Of a DNA stretch of 64,000 nucleotides, positions 16,359-25,364 are shown one piece after another; positions within the stretch are counted from its first letter, which is position 1, and each line of letters begins with the position of its first letter. The position numbers were made by a program, and so were the translations under genes. The notes beneath the pieces were generated by a model that was not told the DNA's origin, searched no databases, and worked only from the letters and a program-made list of their open reading frames with translations. Origin of the DNA: an uncultured Eubacteriales bacterium (GTDB lineage: Bacteria; Bacillota; Clostridia; Oscillospirales; Oscillospiraceae); contig CABQNH010000004.1 in the NCBI GenBank assembly GCA_902465435.1, forward strand, positions 18,459-82,458, written 5' to 3'.

Positions 16359-16393
16359 ATGCACAGCGTGGCAAAAAACTATTTTGACGCGCT

Positions 16394-16616
16394 GACAGAC
16401 TGCAAGAAAGTTCGGAAGACAAGAAACTCACGCCCGTCGGCGTACATAGGTACGGCAGGGCGCGAGTTCCGAAGTAAGTCAAAACAATAGATGATACTAT
16501 CCATTTTCAAGAAAAATTTGGTTGAATCCTTTCCACAAACGGGCGGACACACTCCAAATGAAAAAGCTCAGAATTGTTTTCCCGTTTTGACGGTTACGGA
16601 CTTTATTGACAGTCTG
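16394..16616 (+). mobile_element. 223-bp terminal-inverted-repeat element, copy A
   Basis: The left end CAGACTGCAAGAAAGTTCGG matches the reverse complement of the right end (CAGACTGTCAATAAAGTCCG) with few differences. Inside is a strong hairpin (CTCACGCCC...GGGCGCGAG) and a GTCAAAAC/GTTTTGAC pair. It has no coding capacity. It is preceded by a short CAGCGTG...CGCGCTG hairpin (16363-16393). It lies between xerD and pncA. Homologous copies are at 23830, 35656 and 35933. Confidence 0.75.
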
Positions 16617-16619
16617 AAC

Positions 16620-16660
16620 AGCGGCGCCTGCTTGCCGGAGTATGGCAAGCAGGCGCCGCT
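16620..16660. repeat. variable hairpin, right copy flanking element A
   Basis: A perfect 17-bp stem around GGAGTAT. It duplicates the hairpin at 16320-16358 across the element. Confidence 0.8.
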
Positions 16661-16676
16661 ACATGATGTATGTAGC

Positions 16677-17561
16677 TCAGGCGCGTGGGTGGAATTTGTT
16701 ATAAACTGCCTTCAGGTTTTGCTTGACAAGCTGCGCATAAATCTGCGTGGAGGAAATGTCGCTATGTCCAAGCATCTCCTGAATGGAACGCAAATCCGCG
16801 CCGTTCTCCAAAAGGTGCGCCGCGAAGCTGTGCCGCAGGGTATGCGGCGTAATGTCCTTCTCGATCTGTGCGGTTTCCTGATAGTGCTTAATGATTTTCC
16901 AGAAGCCTTGACGAGACATTCGCTCGCCGTTTAGATTGACAAATAGCGCCGATTCCATGGGGTCGGCAATGAGCTTTGGGCGAATGTCGGAGACGTAATC
17001 GGACAACGCCTTAATTGCTGCGGGATACAGCGGAATGATCCGCATCTTTCCGTTGCCGCTGCACTTAATGAAGCCGCCCGGGAGATTCAGATCGCTTACA
17101 TCGAGCGAAATCAGCTCGCTGACCCGAATGCCGGTCGCATACAAAAGCTCCAGCATCGCCTTATCCCGATAGCCCTTTAAATCCGTGCATTTCGGCTGCG
17201 CCAGAAGAAGCTCAACCTCCTTGCCTGTCAAAATCTGCGGAAGCTTGCGCTCCGACTTCGCAACCTCGATGTGATACACCGGATTGCGCGGGACAAGATC
17301 CTTCTCTAAAAGATAGTTATAAAGGCTTTTGAGTGAGGCCAGACAGCGCGCCACGGTGGACGAGGATTTCCCCTGCTCGGTCAGATAGCCGATATAAGTG
17401 CTGACGCAGTCGCGATCCACTGATTCAAGCTCCTGCGTAGAATGCTCCTCAAGATAAGTCACAAACTGCCGGATATCGCGCATATAGGACGAAACGGTGT
17501 TCGCAGAGGCGCGCTTAATATTCAATAAATAATCTTGATACGCCTGCACGAGCTGTGACAT
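16677..17561 (-). CDS. xerD: tyrosine recombinase XerD
   Basis: A 294-residue recombinase of normal XerD length. N-terminal core-binding domain, then Arg in ATGIRVSELISLD, Lys in GNGKMRIIPL, HTLRHSFAAHLL, LGHSDISSTQIYAQL (His and Tyr nucleophile). With XerC it resolves chromosome dimers at dif before division. AAGGAG precedes the ATG. It is directly downstream of a SpoIIM-position gene, a linkage also known in Bacillus, which supports the XerD rather than XerC assignment. Confidence 0.92.
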   Translation of the reverse strand: MSQLVQAYQDYLLNIKRASANTVSSYMRDIRQFVTYLEEHSTQELESVDRDCVSTYIGYLTEQGKSSSTVARCLASLKSLYNYLLEKDLVPRNPVYHIEVAKSERKLPQILTGKEVELLLAQPKCTDLKGYRDKAMLELLYATGIRVSELISLDVSDLNLPGGFIKCSGNGKMRIIPLYPAAIKALSDYVSDIRPKLIADPMESALFVNLNGERMSRQGFWKIIKHYQETAQIEKDITPHTLRHSFAAHLLENGADLRSIQEMLGHSDISSTQIYAQLVKQNLKAVYNKFHPRA

Positions 17562-17586
17562 CCGGCCGGACTCCTTTCGATGAAAT

Positions 17587-18054
17587 TTAAAGCAATGATA
17601 CGCTGCGGCGCTTTTTGCGAAACAGCATTATGGAAAGGCAGAGAAAACAGAAAAGGTGCTGGAAAACGAAATAACCGAGACAAATCAAATAGCTTCCCCA
17701 CCTGCCGCAGGCAGAAAAAGATGTACGGCAAAGCGTCAGGCAAAAAGTCGTAAGCGCGCCGCACAGAACCGGAAGCGGATAGGAAAGCATGCTTCCTACC
17801 CGAGATCCGGACAGAAAATACGATGCCAGCAGGAGCCCCAGATGGAGCAGGAAAAGCATTAGAAAACCGCGCCGCAGGGCAAGGGTGATTTGCTGCAAAA
17901 GCGATTGGAGCCGCAGGCTGCCACATTGCAGGACAGCACCTGCAAGAAATGCACCGGCAATGCTGCCCAGAAAGCACAGCGGAAGCATCAAGAAAATCCT
18001 GAAATTTGCAGAAAGCAACCTGTGCAGCTTGCGTGAAAAAGCTCCAACGCCCAT
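17587..18054 (-). CDS. small integral membrane protein in the SpoIIM position
   Basis: A 155-residue protein with about four hydrophobic segments (IFLMLPLCFLGSIAGAFLAG, FLMLFLLHLGLLLASYFL, YPLPVLCGALTTFCLTLC, YLICLGYFVFQHLFCFLCL). The Gly/Ala-rich first segment and location just before xerD suggest a short, diverged SpoIIM-like (DUF95) protein, part of the engulfment complex. Sequence support alone is weak and the length is below the usual ~200. The start at 18054 (MGVGAFSRKL) follows GAGGTG. It could instead be an unrelated membrane protein. Confidence 0.55.
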   Translation of the reverse strand: MGVGAFSRKLHRLLSANFRIFLMLPLCFLGSIAGAFLAGAVLQCGSLRLQSLLQQITLALRRGFLMLFLLHLGLLLASYFLSGSRVGSMLSYPLPVLCGALTTFCLTLCRTSFSACGRWGSYLICLGYFVFQHLFCFLCLSIMLFRKKRRSVSLL

Positions 18055-18369
18055 GTTTGTCACCTCAAAAGCAAGATATTGTGGTTGCAAAAAATCAGAC
18101 CACAAAAGATTGGAAAAAAGATTATTTCTACCAACGCTGCAAACGGTGACTATGTTACTATAAACGATAATCCGCGAAATTTCAAGGGTTTTTATGAATT
18201 CTGCTCAAAATTTGTGATTATGCATAGATATTATGTTAACAGCGTTATGTAAACCGTGAAACAAGCCGGCGCGTTACGCTCTTCGTTTTGACATCACGCC
18301 GCAAGATATTGCGCTGCGCGTGCGCGTCTGTTCAATATCTTGATTTTGCAAGTTCTCCTGCAAAAGTTA
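18055..18369. other. gene-free 315-bp gap with hairpins
   Basis: It holds the start region of the SpoIIM-position gene and two inverted repeats near the end of the TIGR04086 gene: CAAGATATT/AATATCTTG (18303-18343) and TTTTGCA/TGCAAAA (18345-18366). Both are plausible weak terminators. Nothing else is recognised. Confidence 0.4.
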
Positions 18370-18795
18370 TCATTTTAAGCAATTTGCCATTTTAGCAAAT
18401 TTCCGCTTCTTTTTCGTGCGAGCCAGCACCCCTGCTGCAAGGCCGGCGCCAATCCCAAGGCCCAACGCAGCAGGAAGCATTCGGAATTTCCCGTTAAACA
18501 TGCACAGGTGGATCAGCACCAGTACCGCGGTAAAGCAGGCTGACGTAAGAAGCGCGTAGGGCAGTTTCCGCTGCTTTGTAAATGCCGCCGCGAGCAGCGC
18601 ACCGGCAAAGCTGCCAAGCGTGAGCAGCATCAGACCGTAGACCTGTACTGCATCCTCCGGCAGAGTTCCGGACAGGATCAGCTTTGCTGTCAGCAGCAAT
18701 AGGACCAGACTTACACCGATCGCGCCGCCGACGCCAAGCAGGAGCCCTCGTGTATTGTCAGATAGCCTCGTTCGTGCTCTTTTCATTTTCTTCAT
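18370..18795 (-). CDS. TIGR04086 family membrane protein
   Basis: A 141-residue protein with four predicted membrane helices (GLLLGVGGAIGVSLVLLLLTA, VYGLMLLTLGSFAGALLAA, LLTSACFTAVLVLIHLCMF, LGLGIGAGLAAGVLA) and a basic tail. TIGR04086 is a clostridial family commonly found near yajC, as here; its function is unknown. The start at 18795 (MKKMKRART) follows AAAGGGGCGGGG. A strong terminator between it and yajC suggests it is partly uncoupled from the yajC transcript. Confidence 0.78.
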   Translation of the reverse strand: MKKMKRARTRLSDNTRGLLLGVGGAIGVSLVLLLLTAKLILSGTLPEDAVQVYGLMLLTLGSFAGALLAAAFTKQRKLPYALLTSACFTAVLVLIHLCMFNGKFRMLPAALGLGIGAGLAAGVLARTKKKRKFAKMANCLK

Positions 18796-18859
18796 GTTCC
18801 CCGCCCCTTTCTTATGGTACAACCTATGCATTGGTTTTCCTGCTCATGCCTACGGCAGA

Positions 18860-18896
18860 AAAAAACGCTGCAAGGCGATTGCCTTACAGCGTTTTT
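18860..18896 (-). terminator. yajC terminator
   Basis: AAAAAACGCTGCAAGGC pairs with GCCTTACAGCGTTTTTT around a short loop, with A/T runs on both sides. It is usable from both strands. Confidence 0.8.
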
Positions 18897-18919
18897 TCTG
18901 TTCTCTTGATGGAACCAAA

Positions 18920-19276
18920 TTATTTTTTCTTTTTCTTTTCTGCCTTTGCCTTAGCGCGTTCGTCTGCCTGTGCCTTGGCCTTGGCACGAGCCTCTTCGCG
19001 AGCCTTTGCCTGATTCTTGACCGCCGTGTTATTTGTCATAACCGCCCAGTTCAGCAGCTCCAGACGGACACGGTCTTCGCCAGTCTCAATGACAAGATGG
19101 TCGTCCTTGATATGAACGATTGTTCCGATAATGCCGCCGATTGTCGTGATGTTATCGCCGACCTTCAAGGAAGTACGAAGCTGCTCAGCCTCTTTCTTCC
19201 GCTTGTTTTCCGGGCGAATGACCATCAGATACATCACGCCGAGCATAATTGCAATAAGAATCAGGGTTCCTCCCAT
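18920..19276 (-). CDS. yajC: preprotein translocase subunit YajC
   Basis: A 118-residue protein. One N-terminal membrane helix (LILIAIMLGVMYLMVI) ends in the hallmark RPENKRKKE motif. The KVGDNITTIGGIIGTIVHI domain follows, then an unusually long Lys/Ala/Glu tail. YajC associates with SecDF and SecYEG at the membrane. GGAGG precedes the ATG. The upstream neighbours tgt and queA form the classical queA-tgt-yajC order. Confidence 0.95.
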   Translation of the reverse strand: MGGTLILIAIMLGVMYLMVIRPENKRKKEAEQLRTSLKVGDNITTIGGIIGTIVHIKDDHLVIETGEDRVRLELLNWAVMTNNTAVKNQAKAREEARAKAKAQADERAKAKAEKKKKK

Positions 19277-19357
19277 AGTTTGTTATCCTCCGTTGATTGT
19301 TCTTTTGAAAAAGCTATTTGTATTATATCGTCTATGAGCAGGGATTGCAAGAAAAAT

Positions 19358-20488
19358 CTACAGCCTGCGGTTAAGTTTTTCGGAATACTCGGCGCGGAAC
19401 GCTGCAAAGCACCCGGAATCCAGCGCATCCCGAATGCGCTCGACCAGCTTGTTATAGAAGTAGAGGTTGTGCATGACCGAAAGGCGCATAGCCAGCATTT
19501 CCTCCGCTTTGAAAAGGTGCCGCAAATATGCGCGGGAATAGCGTCTGCAGACCGGGCAATCACATTGCGCGTCGATTGGCGCAAGATCCCGTTCATACTT
19601 GGCATTTTTCAGGTTGATTGCGCCCTCCCAGGTGAACAGCTTTGCATGCCGTGCGTTTCTTGCCGGCATGACGCAATCAAAGAAATCCACGCCGCGCGCA
19701 ACGCCCTCGATGATATTGGAGGGAGTGCCGACGCCCATCAGGTAGCGCGTTTTCTCCCGCGGCATATAAGGCTCGATGGCATCAATGATCTCGTACATCG
19801 TTTCGGTGCTCTCGCCCACGGCGAGTCCGCCGATCGCGTAGCCGGGAAGATCCAGCTTTGCAATTTCTTTCATATGCCAAATGCGAAGATCCTGATAGGT
19901 GCCGCCTTGATTAATTCCCCAGAGCATCTGCTGTGGATTGACGGTATCGGGCAGCGCATTCAGCCGTGCATTTTCCGCTTTGCAGCGGACAAGCCAGCGA
20001 TACGTCCGCTCACAGGATTGCTTAACGTATTCGTAAGGCGCCGGGTTTTCCACACATTCGTCAAATGCCATGCAGATATCCGAGCCAAGGTTGGACTGGA
20101 TCTGCATGCTTTCTTCCGGACCCATGAAGATCCGATGGCCGTCAATATGCGAAGCGAAGGTTACGCCTTCCTCCTTGATTTTTCGCAGCGACGCCAGAGA
20201 GAAGACCTGAAAGCCGCCGGAATCCGTTAAAATCGGCCCATCCCACGTCATGAAACGGTGCAGACCGCCGAGGTCATGGATCAGACGGTCGCCGGGGCGC
20301 AGATGCAGATGATAGGTGTTGGAAAGCTCAACCTGGCAGCCGATGTCCTTAAGATCCTTTGCGCTGAGCGCGCCCTTGATCGCGCCCTGCGTACCGACGT
20401 TCATAAAGACCGGCGTCTGCACCGTGCCGTGCGCGCAGGTAAACTCGCCGCGCCTTGCCTTCCCTTCTGTTTTTAATAGCTTGAACAT
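19358..20488 (-). CDS. tgt: queuine tRNA-guanine transglycosylase
   Basis: A 376-residue TIM-barrel enzyme. Visible marks are TPVFMNVGTQGAIKG, the substrate-binding DSGGFQVFS with nucleophile region, GGLAVGE, MGVGTP, the second catalytic Asp in GVDFFDCVMPARNARH, and the zinc site CDCPVCRRYSRAYLRHLF. It exchanges guanine for preQ1 at position 34 of GUN-anticodon tRNAs. The start at 20488 has AGGAGG within the end of queA, whose stop is one base away, so the two are translationally coupled. Confidence 0.97.
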   Translation of the reverse strand: MFKLLKTEGKARRGEFTCAHGTVQTPVFMNVGTQGAIKGALSAKDLKDIGCQVELSNTYHLHLRPGDRLIHDLGGLHRFMTWDGPILTDSGGFQVFSLASLRKIKEEGVTFASHIDGHRIFMGPEESMQIQSNLGSDICMAFDECVENPAPYEYVKQSCERTYRWLVRCKAENARLNALPDTVNPQQMLWGINQGGTYQDLRIWHMKEIAKLDLPGYAIGGLAVGESTETMYEIIDAIEPYMPREKTRYLMGVGTPSNIIEGVARGVDFFDCVMPARNARHAKLFTWEGAINLKNAKYERDLAPIDAQCDCPVCRRYSRAYLRHLFKAEEMLAMRLSVMHNLYFYNKLVERIRDALDSGCFAAFRAEYSEKLNRRL

Positions 20489-20489
20489 T

Positions 20490-21530
20490 TCAGTCCTCCT
20501 GTATCCCGCCGATAATGAGCATCGCATCGCCGAACGAGAAAAAGCGATACTCCTGCTCCACCGCCACCCGGTAGGCATGCAGGATATTCTCCCGTCCGCA
20601 GAATGCGGCGACAAGCATGACCAGTGTGCTCTCCGGCAAGTGGAAATTTGTAATCAGCGCGTCCATTGCACGGAATCGATAGCCCGGGTAAATGAAGATA
20701 TCCGTCCAAGCTGATTTTTCCGAGAACGTGCCGTCTTCCTCCACAAGGCTTTCAAGCGTTCTGCAGGAGGTCGTGCCCACACAGATGATCCGTCCGCCGC
20801 GCGCCTTCGTTTCGTTTAAAAGCGCTGCGGTTTTTGCATTGATCATGCAGAATTCCGAATGCATATGATGTTCCGTCACCTCGTCGGCCTTTACCGGGCG
20901 GAAGGTCCCCAAACCGACATGCAGTGTGATCTCCGCGATATCGATCCCCTTGGCGCGAATTTTTTCCAGCAGCTCCTTTGTAAAGTGCAGACCGGCCGTC
21001 GGCGCCGCTGCCGAACCGTTCACTTTAGAATAAACGGTCTGATAGCGCTCGCTATCCTTTAACTCTTCCTTGATGTAAGGCGGCAGCGGCATTTTTCCGA
21101 GCCGCTCCAATACCTCCAGAAAGATTCCCTCATAATGGAACTGCACAAGCTTATTTCCGTCCTCCGCCGATGCCACGACCGTCGCGGCCAAGGAGCCGTC
21201 ACCGAAAAGAATCTCCTGTCCCGGCTGTGTTTTACGACCGGGCTTTGTCAGACACTCCCAGACTCCGTCGCCCTTATCGGTCAGAAGCAGCACCTCGACA
21301 GCGCCCCCGGACGGGCGGTGACCCAGCAGGCGCGCCGGAATCACGCGGGAATTGTTCACAACCAGCGTATCGCCCGGGTTCAAAAAATCGATCACCTCAT
21401 AAAAATGCCGGTGCTGCAGCGCGCCGGTTTGGCGATCCATAACAAGGAGGCGGGATTCGTCCCGCTTTTGCAGGGGCGTCTGCGCGATCAGTCGCTCCGG
21501 CAGATCATAATAAAAGTCGCTCGTTTTCAA
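20490..21530 (-). CDS. queA: S-adenosylmethionine:tRNA ribosyltransferase-isomerase
   Basis: A 346-residue protein beginning MKTSDFYYDLPERLIAQTPL. It includes DTLVVNNSRVIPARL, the APTAGLHFT motif, GLGTFRPVKADEVTEHHMHSE and ALITNFHLPESTLVMLVAAF, all diagnostic of QueA. It transfers the ribosyl moiety of SAM to preQ1-tRNA to give epoxyqueuosine. It is the first gene of the queA-tgt-yajC group. The 266-base gap to the divergent dapA must hold promoters for both; I could not fix them exactly. Confidence 0.97.
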   Translation of the reverse strand: MKTSDFYYDLPERLIAQTPLQKRDESRLLVMDRQTGALQHRHFYEVIDFLNPGDTLVVNNSRVIPARLLGHRPSGGAVEVLLLTDKGDGVWECLTKPGRKTQPGQEILFGDGSLAATVVASAEDGNKLVQFHYEGIFLEVLERLGKMPLPPYIKEELKDSERYQTVYSKVNGSAAAPTAGLHFTKELLEKIRAKGIDIAEITLHVGLGTFRPVKADEVTEHHMHSEFCMINAKTAALLNETKARGGRIICVGTTSCRTLESLVEEDGTFSEKSAWTDIFIYPGYRFRAMDALITNFHLPESTLVMLVAAFCGRENILHAYRVAVEQEYRFFSFGDAMLIIGGIQED

Positions 21531-21796
21531 AAGAAGTTCTCCTTTGCCCTACGGTTCAATTTCTCACCGCGGTATTTTTTTCGGTTGATTTCTTCCGCTT
21601 ATCCTACGGCGAATGGACGTTGCGATAAAAATAGCCTTTGACCCGCTGTCCATCATAATGCGGACGATTCAACAGATTGATTATACACGCAATTTCTCGC
21701 TTTGGCAATGCAAAAAAGGAGAATCGTCTGCACTTCGGACATACCCCGTTCGCCTAAAGCATAAAATGAAGCACAACATGCGAAGGGAGTCTTTTT

Positions 21797-22687
21797 ATGA
21801 AGCAGCCATTATTCACCGGCGTCTGCACGGCGCTTATCACCCCGTTTGAGGGAGAAGGCCTGAACTTAGATGCGTTCGATCGTTTGCTTGACCGGCAGCT
21901 TGCAGCCAAAGTCGGCGCAGTCGTCATTTCCGGCACGACCGGCGAATGCGCCACACTGACCGATGAGGAGAAGCTGACGCTTTTGCAGCATGCCATTCGC
22001 CATGTGCAGGGGCGCTGCAAGATCATTATGGGAACAGGCAGCAACTGCACAAAGTCCGCCGCTCATTTAAGCCGTATGGCGGAGGCCTACGGCGCGGACG
22101 GTATTCTTGTTGTGACGCCCTATTACAACAAAACCACGCAGGACGGTCTGATCTCGCATTATCTTGCCATCGCCGACAGCGTCGCTCTGCCGCTCATCGT
22201 TTACAATGTTCCGTCGCGTACCGGAATGAGCATCACGACGGAAAGCTACCGCCGCCTTGCAGCGCATCCGAATATCAACGGCGTCAAGGAAGCCTCCGGC
22301 AACACGGGAGAAATTGCTCGTTTGCTGCATGAATGCGGCGATTCTCTTTTCGTATGGTCCGGCAGCGACGAGCAGACCGTGCCGCTGATGGCAATTGGCG
22401 CGAAGGGCGTCATTTCCACTGTGTCTAATTTGATACCCGAAGCAATGGTGCGAATGACAAACGCATGTCTTGCAGGGGACTTTACACTCGCCGGGCAGCT
22501 GCAAACCGACTGCATTCCGCTGATTGACGCTGTATTCTGCGAGGTCAATCCCATTCCGGTCAAAACAGCGCTCAGCCTTATGGGCTATGCCGTCGGTGCG
22601 TGCAGAATGCCGCTGGGTTCCATGCAGGAGAATACACTTGCACGGCTTACCCAAGCGATGAAGGACGCCGGGCTTTCGGTCAGTTAA
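21797..22687 (+). CDS. dapA: 4-hydroxy-tetrahydrodipicolinate synthase
   Basis: A 296-residue TIM-barrel class I aldolase. The Schiff-base Lys is in NGVKEASGN, the catalytic Tyr in VYNVPSRTG, GTTGECATL binds pyruvate, and IPLIDAVFCEVNPIPVK is a conserved C-terminal stretch. It condenses pyruvate with aspartate semialdehyde, the first committed step to lysine/meso-DAP and (in spore formers) dipicolinate. GAAGGGAG precedes the ATG. Its 3' end overlaps the convergent dehydrogenase gene by eight bases. Confidence 0.96.
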   Translation: MKQPLFTGVCTALITPFEGEGLNLDAFDRLLDRQLAAKVGAVVISGTTGECATLTDEEKLTLLQHAIRHVQGRCKIIMGTGSNCTKSAAHLSRMAEAYGADGILVVTPYYNKTTQDGLISHYLAIADSVALPLIVYNVPSRTGMSITTESYRRLAAHPNINGVKEASGNTGEIARLLHECGDSLFVWSGSDEQTVPLMAIGAKGVISTVSNLIPEAMVRMTNACLAGDFTLAGQLQTDCIPLIDAVFCEVNPIPVKTALSLMGYAVGACRMPLGSMQENTLARLTQAMKDAGLSVS

Positions 22688-23627
22688 CGACGTTTTGCGG
22701 CGTACCGTCCAGATAGGCGCGCAGATTGGCACAGACGATTTCCATCAGCCGCTGCCGCGTTCGAAGCGGCGCCCACGCGACATGCGGCGTAATCCGGCAA
22801 TTCGGCGCGTGCAGCAGTGGGCAGTCCGGACGCATTGGCTCGGCATCCAGAACATCCAGCGCGGCGCCGCAAAGCTTTCCGTTTGCAAGTGCGTCGCAGA
22901 GCGCCTGTTCTTCCACGACGCCGCCGCGTGCGGTATTGATGAAAAACGCACCGTCCTTGCAGCGTGCGAACGTTTCCGCGCGGAACATGCGCTGTGAGTC
23001 TGCATTGAGCGGGCAGTGAACGGAAATGATGTCCGACTGCGGCAAGAGGGTCTCAAAGGGTACAAATTCAACTCCTGGCGCAGCCTTTGGCGTGCGCGTA
23101 TAGCATAGAACACGCATTCCAAACGCCTGCGCAATGGCGGCGACACGTCGGCCGATGCTGCCGTAACCGATTATGCCCATGGTCTGTCCGGCCAGCTCCT
23201 GTGTAGGATAGCGCATACAGGTAAATGTTTCGCTTCGCGTCCAGCCGCCGTCTCTCGTAAATCGGGCGTAGTCGCCGACGCGGCTCATATGCTCTAAGAG
23301 CAGCGCAAATGTATGCTGTGCAACCGCGTCTGTCGAGTAGCTCCCGGCATTGCAGACCGTAATGCCGTGCCGTGTCGCCGCCGCAAGGTCGATATTGTTA
23401 TATCCGGTTGCAAAGACGCCAATGTATTTCAGCCTCTGCGCTGCCTGTATATCTGCCTCCGTAATCAGGGTTTTGTTGCACAGCAGCACATCGGCATCTG
23501 CAATACGCGCGGGAAGCTCCTGCGCTGACGTCAAAGCATATGCCGTGACCTCGCCCAGCGCCTCCAACGGCGACAGAGACAGATCCTGCTTGCTCACGGT
23601 TTCCCAATCAGTAATTACAATTTTCAT
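22680..23627 (-). CDS. D-isomer 2-hydroxyacid dehydrogenase
   Basis: A 315-residue NAD(P)-dependent dehydrogenase. The Rossmann motif GIIGYGSIGRRVA is in the middle; catalytic Arg in NTARGGVV, Glu in DVLDAEPMR and His in ITPHVAWA are all present. The N-terminal substrate domain reads YIGVFATGYNNIDL. It is most like hydroxypyruvate/glycerate dehydrogenases, though the substrate cannot be fixed from sequence. The ATG at 23627 follows a GGAG; the longer frame is not needed. It converges with dapA with an eight-base overlap and no terminator between. Confidence 0.88.
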   Translation of the reverse strand: MKIVITDWETVSKQDLSLSPLEALGEVTAYALTSAQELPARIADADVLLCNKTLITEADIQAAQRLKYIGVFATGYNNIDLAAATRHGITVCNAGSYSTDAVAQHTFALLLEHMSRVGDYARFTRDGGWTRSETFTCMRYPTQELAGQTMGIIGYGSIGRRVAAIAQAFGMRVLCYTRTPKAAPGVEFVPFETLLPQSDIISVHCPLNADSQRMFRAETFARCKDGAFFINTARGGVVEEQALCDALANGKLCGAALDVLDAEPMRPDCPLLHAPNCRITPHVAWAPLRTRQRLMEIVCANLRAYLDGTPQNVVN

Positions 23628-23683
23628 TTTGTTCTCCATACGCCGAGTCTGCTGCAGGTCGGACAACTGCATGTTCTAAGATG

Positions 23684-23753
23684 ACGAGAAATCCGCGCCG
23701 GTGGGCGTACATAGGTACAGGATAACGTGAATTCCGCAGTCAGCCAAACAATA
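23684..23753 (+). repeat. decayed fragment of the TIR element (core hairpin only)
   Basis: The stretch GGCGTACATAGGTAC and flanking bases match the central hairpin of elements A-D. The ends are lost. Confidence 0.55.
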
Positions 23754-23767
23754 CTCAAACCGACTGG

Positions 23768-23797
23768 GGCTGCCTCTGATACGATCAGAGGCAGCCC
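23768..23797. repeat. variable hairpin, left copy flanking element B
   Basis: GGCTGCCTCTGAT pairs with ATCAGAGGCAGCC. The same hairpin recurs at 24054-24082 on the other side of the element, with two loop differences. Confidence 0.8.
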
Positions 23798-23829
23798 TAG
23801 CGTGTCAAATACCCTTTTTGGCACGCTGG

Positions 23830-24052
23830 CAGGCTATCAAGAAAGTCCGGAAGGCAAGGAATCTCGCGCCCGTAGGCGTACATAGGTACGGTAGGGCGCG
23901 AGTTCCGAAGAAAGTCAAAACAACAGATAGAATTCCACTTTTTAAACCAGATTAATTTGAATTCTTACCGAAAAAAGATGGATATGTTTCAAAATATAAA
24001 AGCTCAAAATGGTTTTCTTGTTTTGACGGTTACGGACTTTACTGACAGTCTG
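23830..24052 (+). mobile_element. 223-bp terminal-inverted-repeat element, copy B
   Basis: The ends are CAGGCTATCAAGAAAGTCCG and the complement of CAGACTGTCAGTAAAGTCCG. It has the same internal hairpin and the same length as copy A, and is non-coding. The short AGCGTGTCAAA...TTTGGCACGCT hairpin precedes it. It sits between the promoter side of the 2-hydroxyacid dehydrogenase and the 3' end of tyrS. Confidence 0.78.
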
Positions 24053-24053
24053 A

Positions 24054-24082
24054 GGCTGCCTCTGATATAATCAGAGGCAGCC
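24054..24082. repeat. variable hairpin, right copy flanking element B
   Basis: It repeats the 13-bp stem of 23768-23797 directly after the element end, followed by CATGCTTTTTGC. Confidence 0.8.
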
Positions 24083-24110
24083 CATGCTTTTTGCAGACCC
24101 TATTCCCGTT

Positions 24111-25334
24111 TTATTCGATCGTCGCTTTGTGGAATACCTTCTTGCCCTTTCGAATCTTCAATCCGTCCGAAAGCTGCTGCCGCGTGAATGCGGCGTCAAT
24201 GGAATCCACCTTTTCATCGTTTACGGCAACACCGCCCTGCTGCACGAGACGCCGCGCTTCTCCCCTGCTGGGCGCAAGGCCGCAGGCAAGCATCAGATCG
24301 AGAATTGCAATTCTTCCATCCGTGAGCTGCGCTTCCGTGAGAACCGTAGTCGGTATGTTGCTGTCGTCACTGCCGGCGCCAAACAGCGCTTTTGCAGCGT
24401 CCTGCGCCTTCTTCGCCTCTTCCTCGCCATGGACAAGCTTGGTCAGCTCAAAGGCCAGGATCTCCTTGGCGCGGTTCAGCTCGCTGCCCTGCCAGTTGTC
24501 CATTTCGTCAATTTGCTCAAGCGGCAGGAAGGTCAGCATCCGAATGCACTTGAGTACATCCGCGTCCTCCACATTGCGCCAGTACTGATAGAAATCGAAC
24601 GGACTGGTTTTATTCGGATCCAGCCACACCGCGCCCTTTGCGGTCTTGCCCATCTTCTTGCCCTCGGAATTGAGCAGCAGCGTGATTGTCATGGCATGCG
24701 CATCCTTGCCGAGCTTACGGCGAATCAGCTCCGTGCCGCCAAGCATATTCGACCACTGGTCGTTTCCGCCGAACTGCATATTGCAGCCGTAATGCTGGAA
24801 CATATAGTAGAAGTCGTAGGACTGCATGATCATATAGTTGAACTCAAGGAAGCTCAGGCCCTTTTCCATACGCTGCTTATAGCACTCGGCGCGCAGCATA
24901 TTATTGACCGAGAAGCAGGCGCCGACCTCGCGCAGCAGATCAATGTAGTTGAGCGGGCGGAGCCATTCGGAGTTGTGCAGCATCAGCGCTTTCCCTTCCG
25001 AAAAATCAATAAAGCGCTCCATCTGCCGCTTGAAGCACTCCGCATTGTGTGCGATTGCCTCCGTCGTCAGCATTTGCCGCATATCGCTGCGCCCGGAGGG
25101 GTCGCCGATCAGGGTTGTGCCGTCGCCAATGAGCGCAATCGGCCGGTTCCCGGCCATCTGCAGGCGCTTCATCAGACACAGCGCCATGAAATGACCGACA
25201 TGCAGAGAATCTGCCGTGCAGTCAAAGCCAATATAGAAGGTGGCCTTGCCGTGATTGATCATATCACGGATCTCTTCCTCATTGGTGACCTGTGCGATCA
25301 AGCCGCGGGCAACGAGTTCTTCATAAATATCCAT
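24111..25334 (-). CDS. tyrS: tyrosyl-tRNA synthetase
   Basis: A 407-residue class I aminoacyl-tRNA synthetase. The HIGH-like motif HVGHFMAL, the tyrosine-pocket segments YDFYYMFQHYG and FGGNDQWSNML, the KMSKS-like GKKMGKTAKGAVW, and a C-terminal S4 domain (SRGEARRLVQQGGVAVND) are all present. It charges tRNA-Tyr. Two ATGs occur in tandem; the second (25334) has better spacing (7) from AAGGAG than the first (25337, 4). Expression is governed by a T-box leader just upstream. Confidence 0.97.
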   Translation of the reverse strand: MDIYEELVARGLIAQVTNEEEIRDMINHGKATFYIGFDCTADSLHVGHFMALCLMKRLQMAGNRPIALIGDGTTLIGDPSGRSDMRQMLTTEAIAHNAECFKRQMERFIDFSEGKALMLHNSEWLRPLNYIDLLREVGACFSVNNMLRAECYKQRMEKGLSFLEFNYMIMQSYDFYYMFQHYGCNMQFGGNDQWSNMLGGTELIRRKLGKDAHAMTITLLLNSEGKKMGKTAKGAVWLDPNKTSPFDFYQYWRNVEDADVLKCIRMLTFLPLEQIDEMDNWQGSELNRAKEILAFELTKLVHGEEEAKKAQDAAKALFGAGSDDSNIPTTVLTEAQLTDGRIAILDLMLACGLAPSRGEARRLVQQGGVAVNDEKVDSIDAAFTRQQLSDGLKIRKGKKVFHKATIE

Positions 25335-25364
25335 CATATTTCTCCTTTTGCGGTTTTTTTAATA

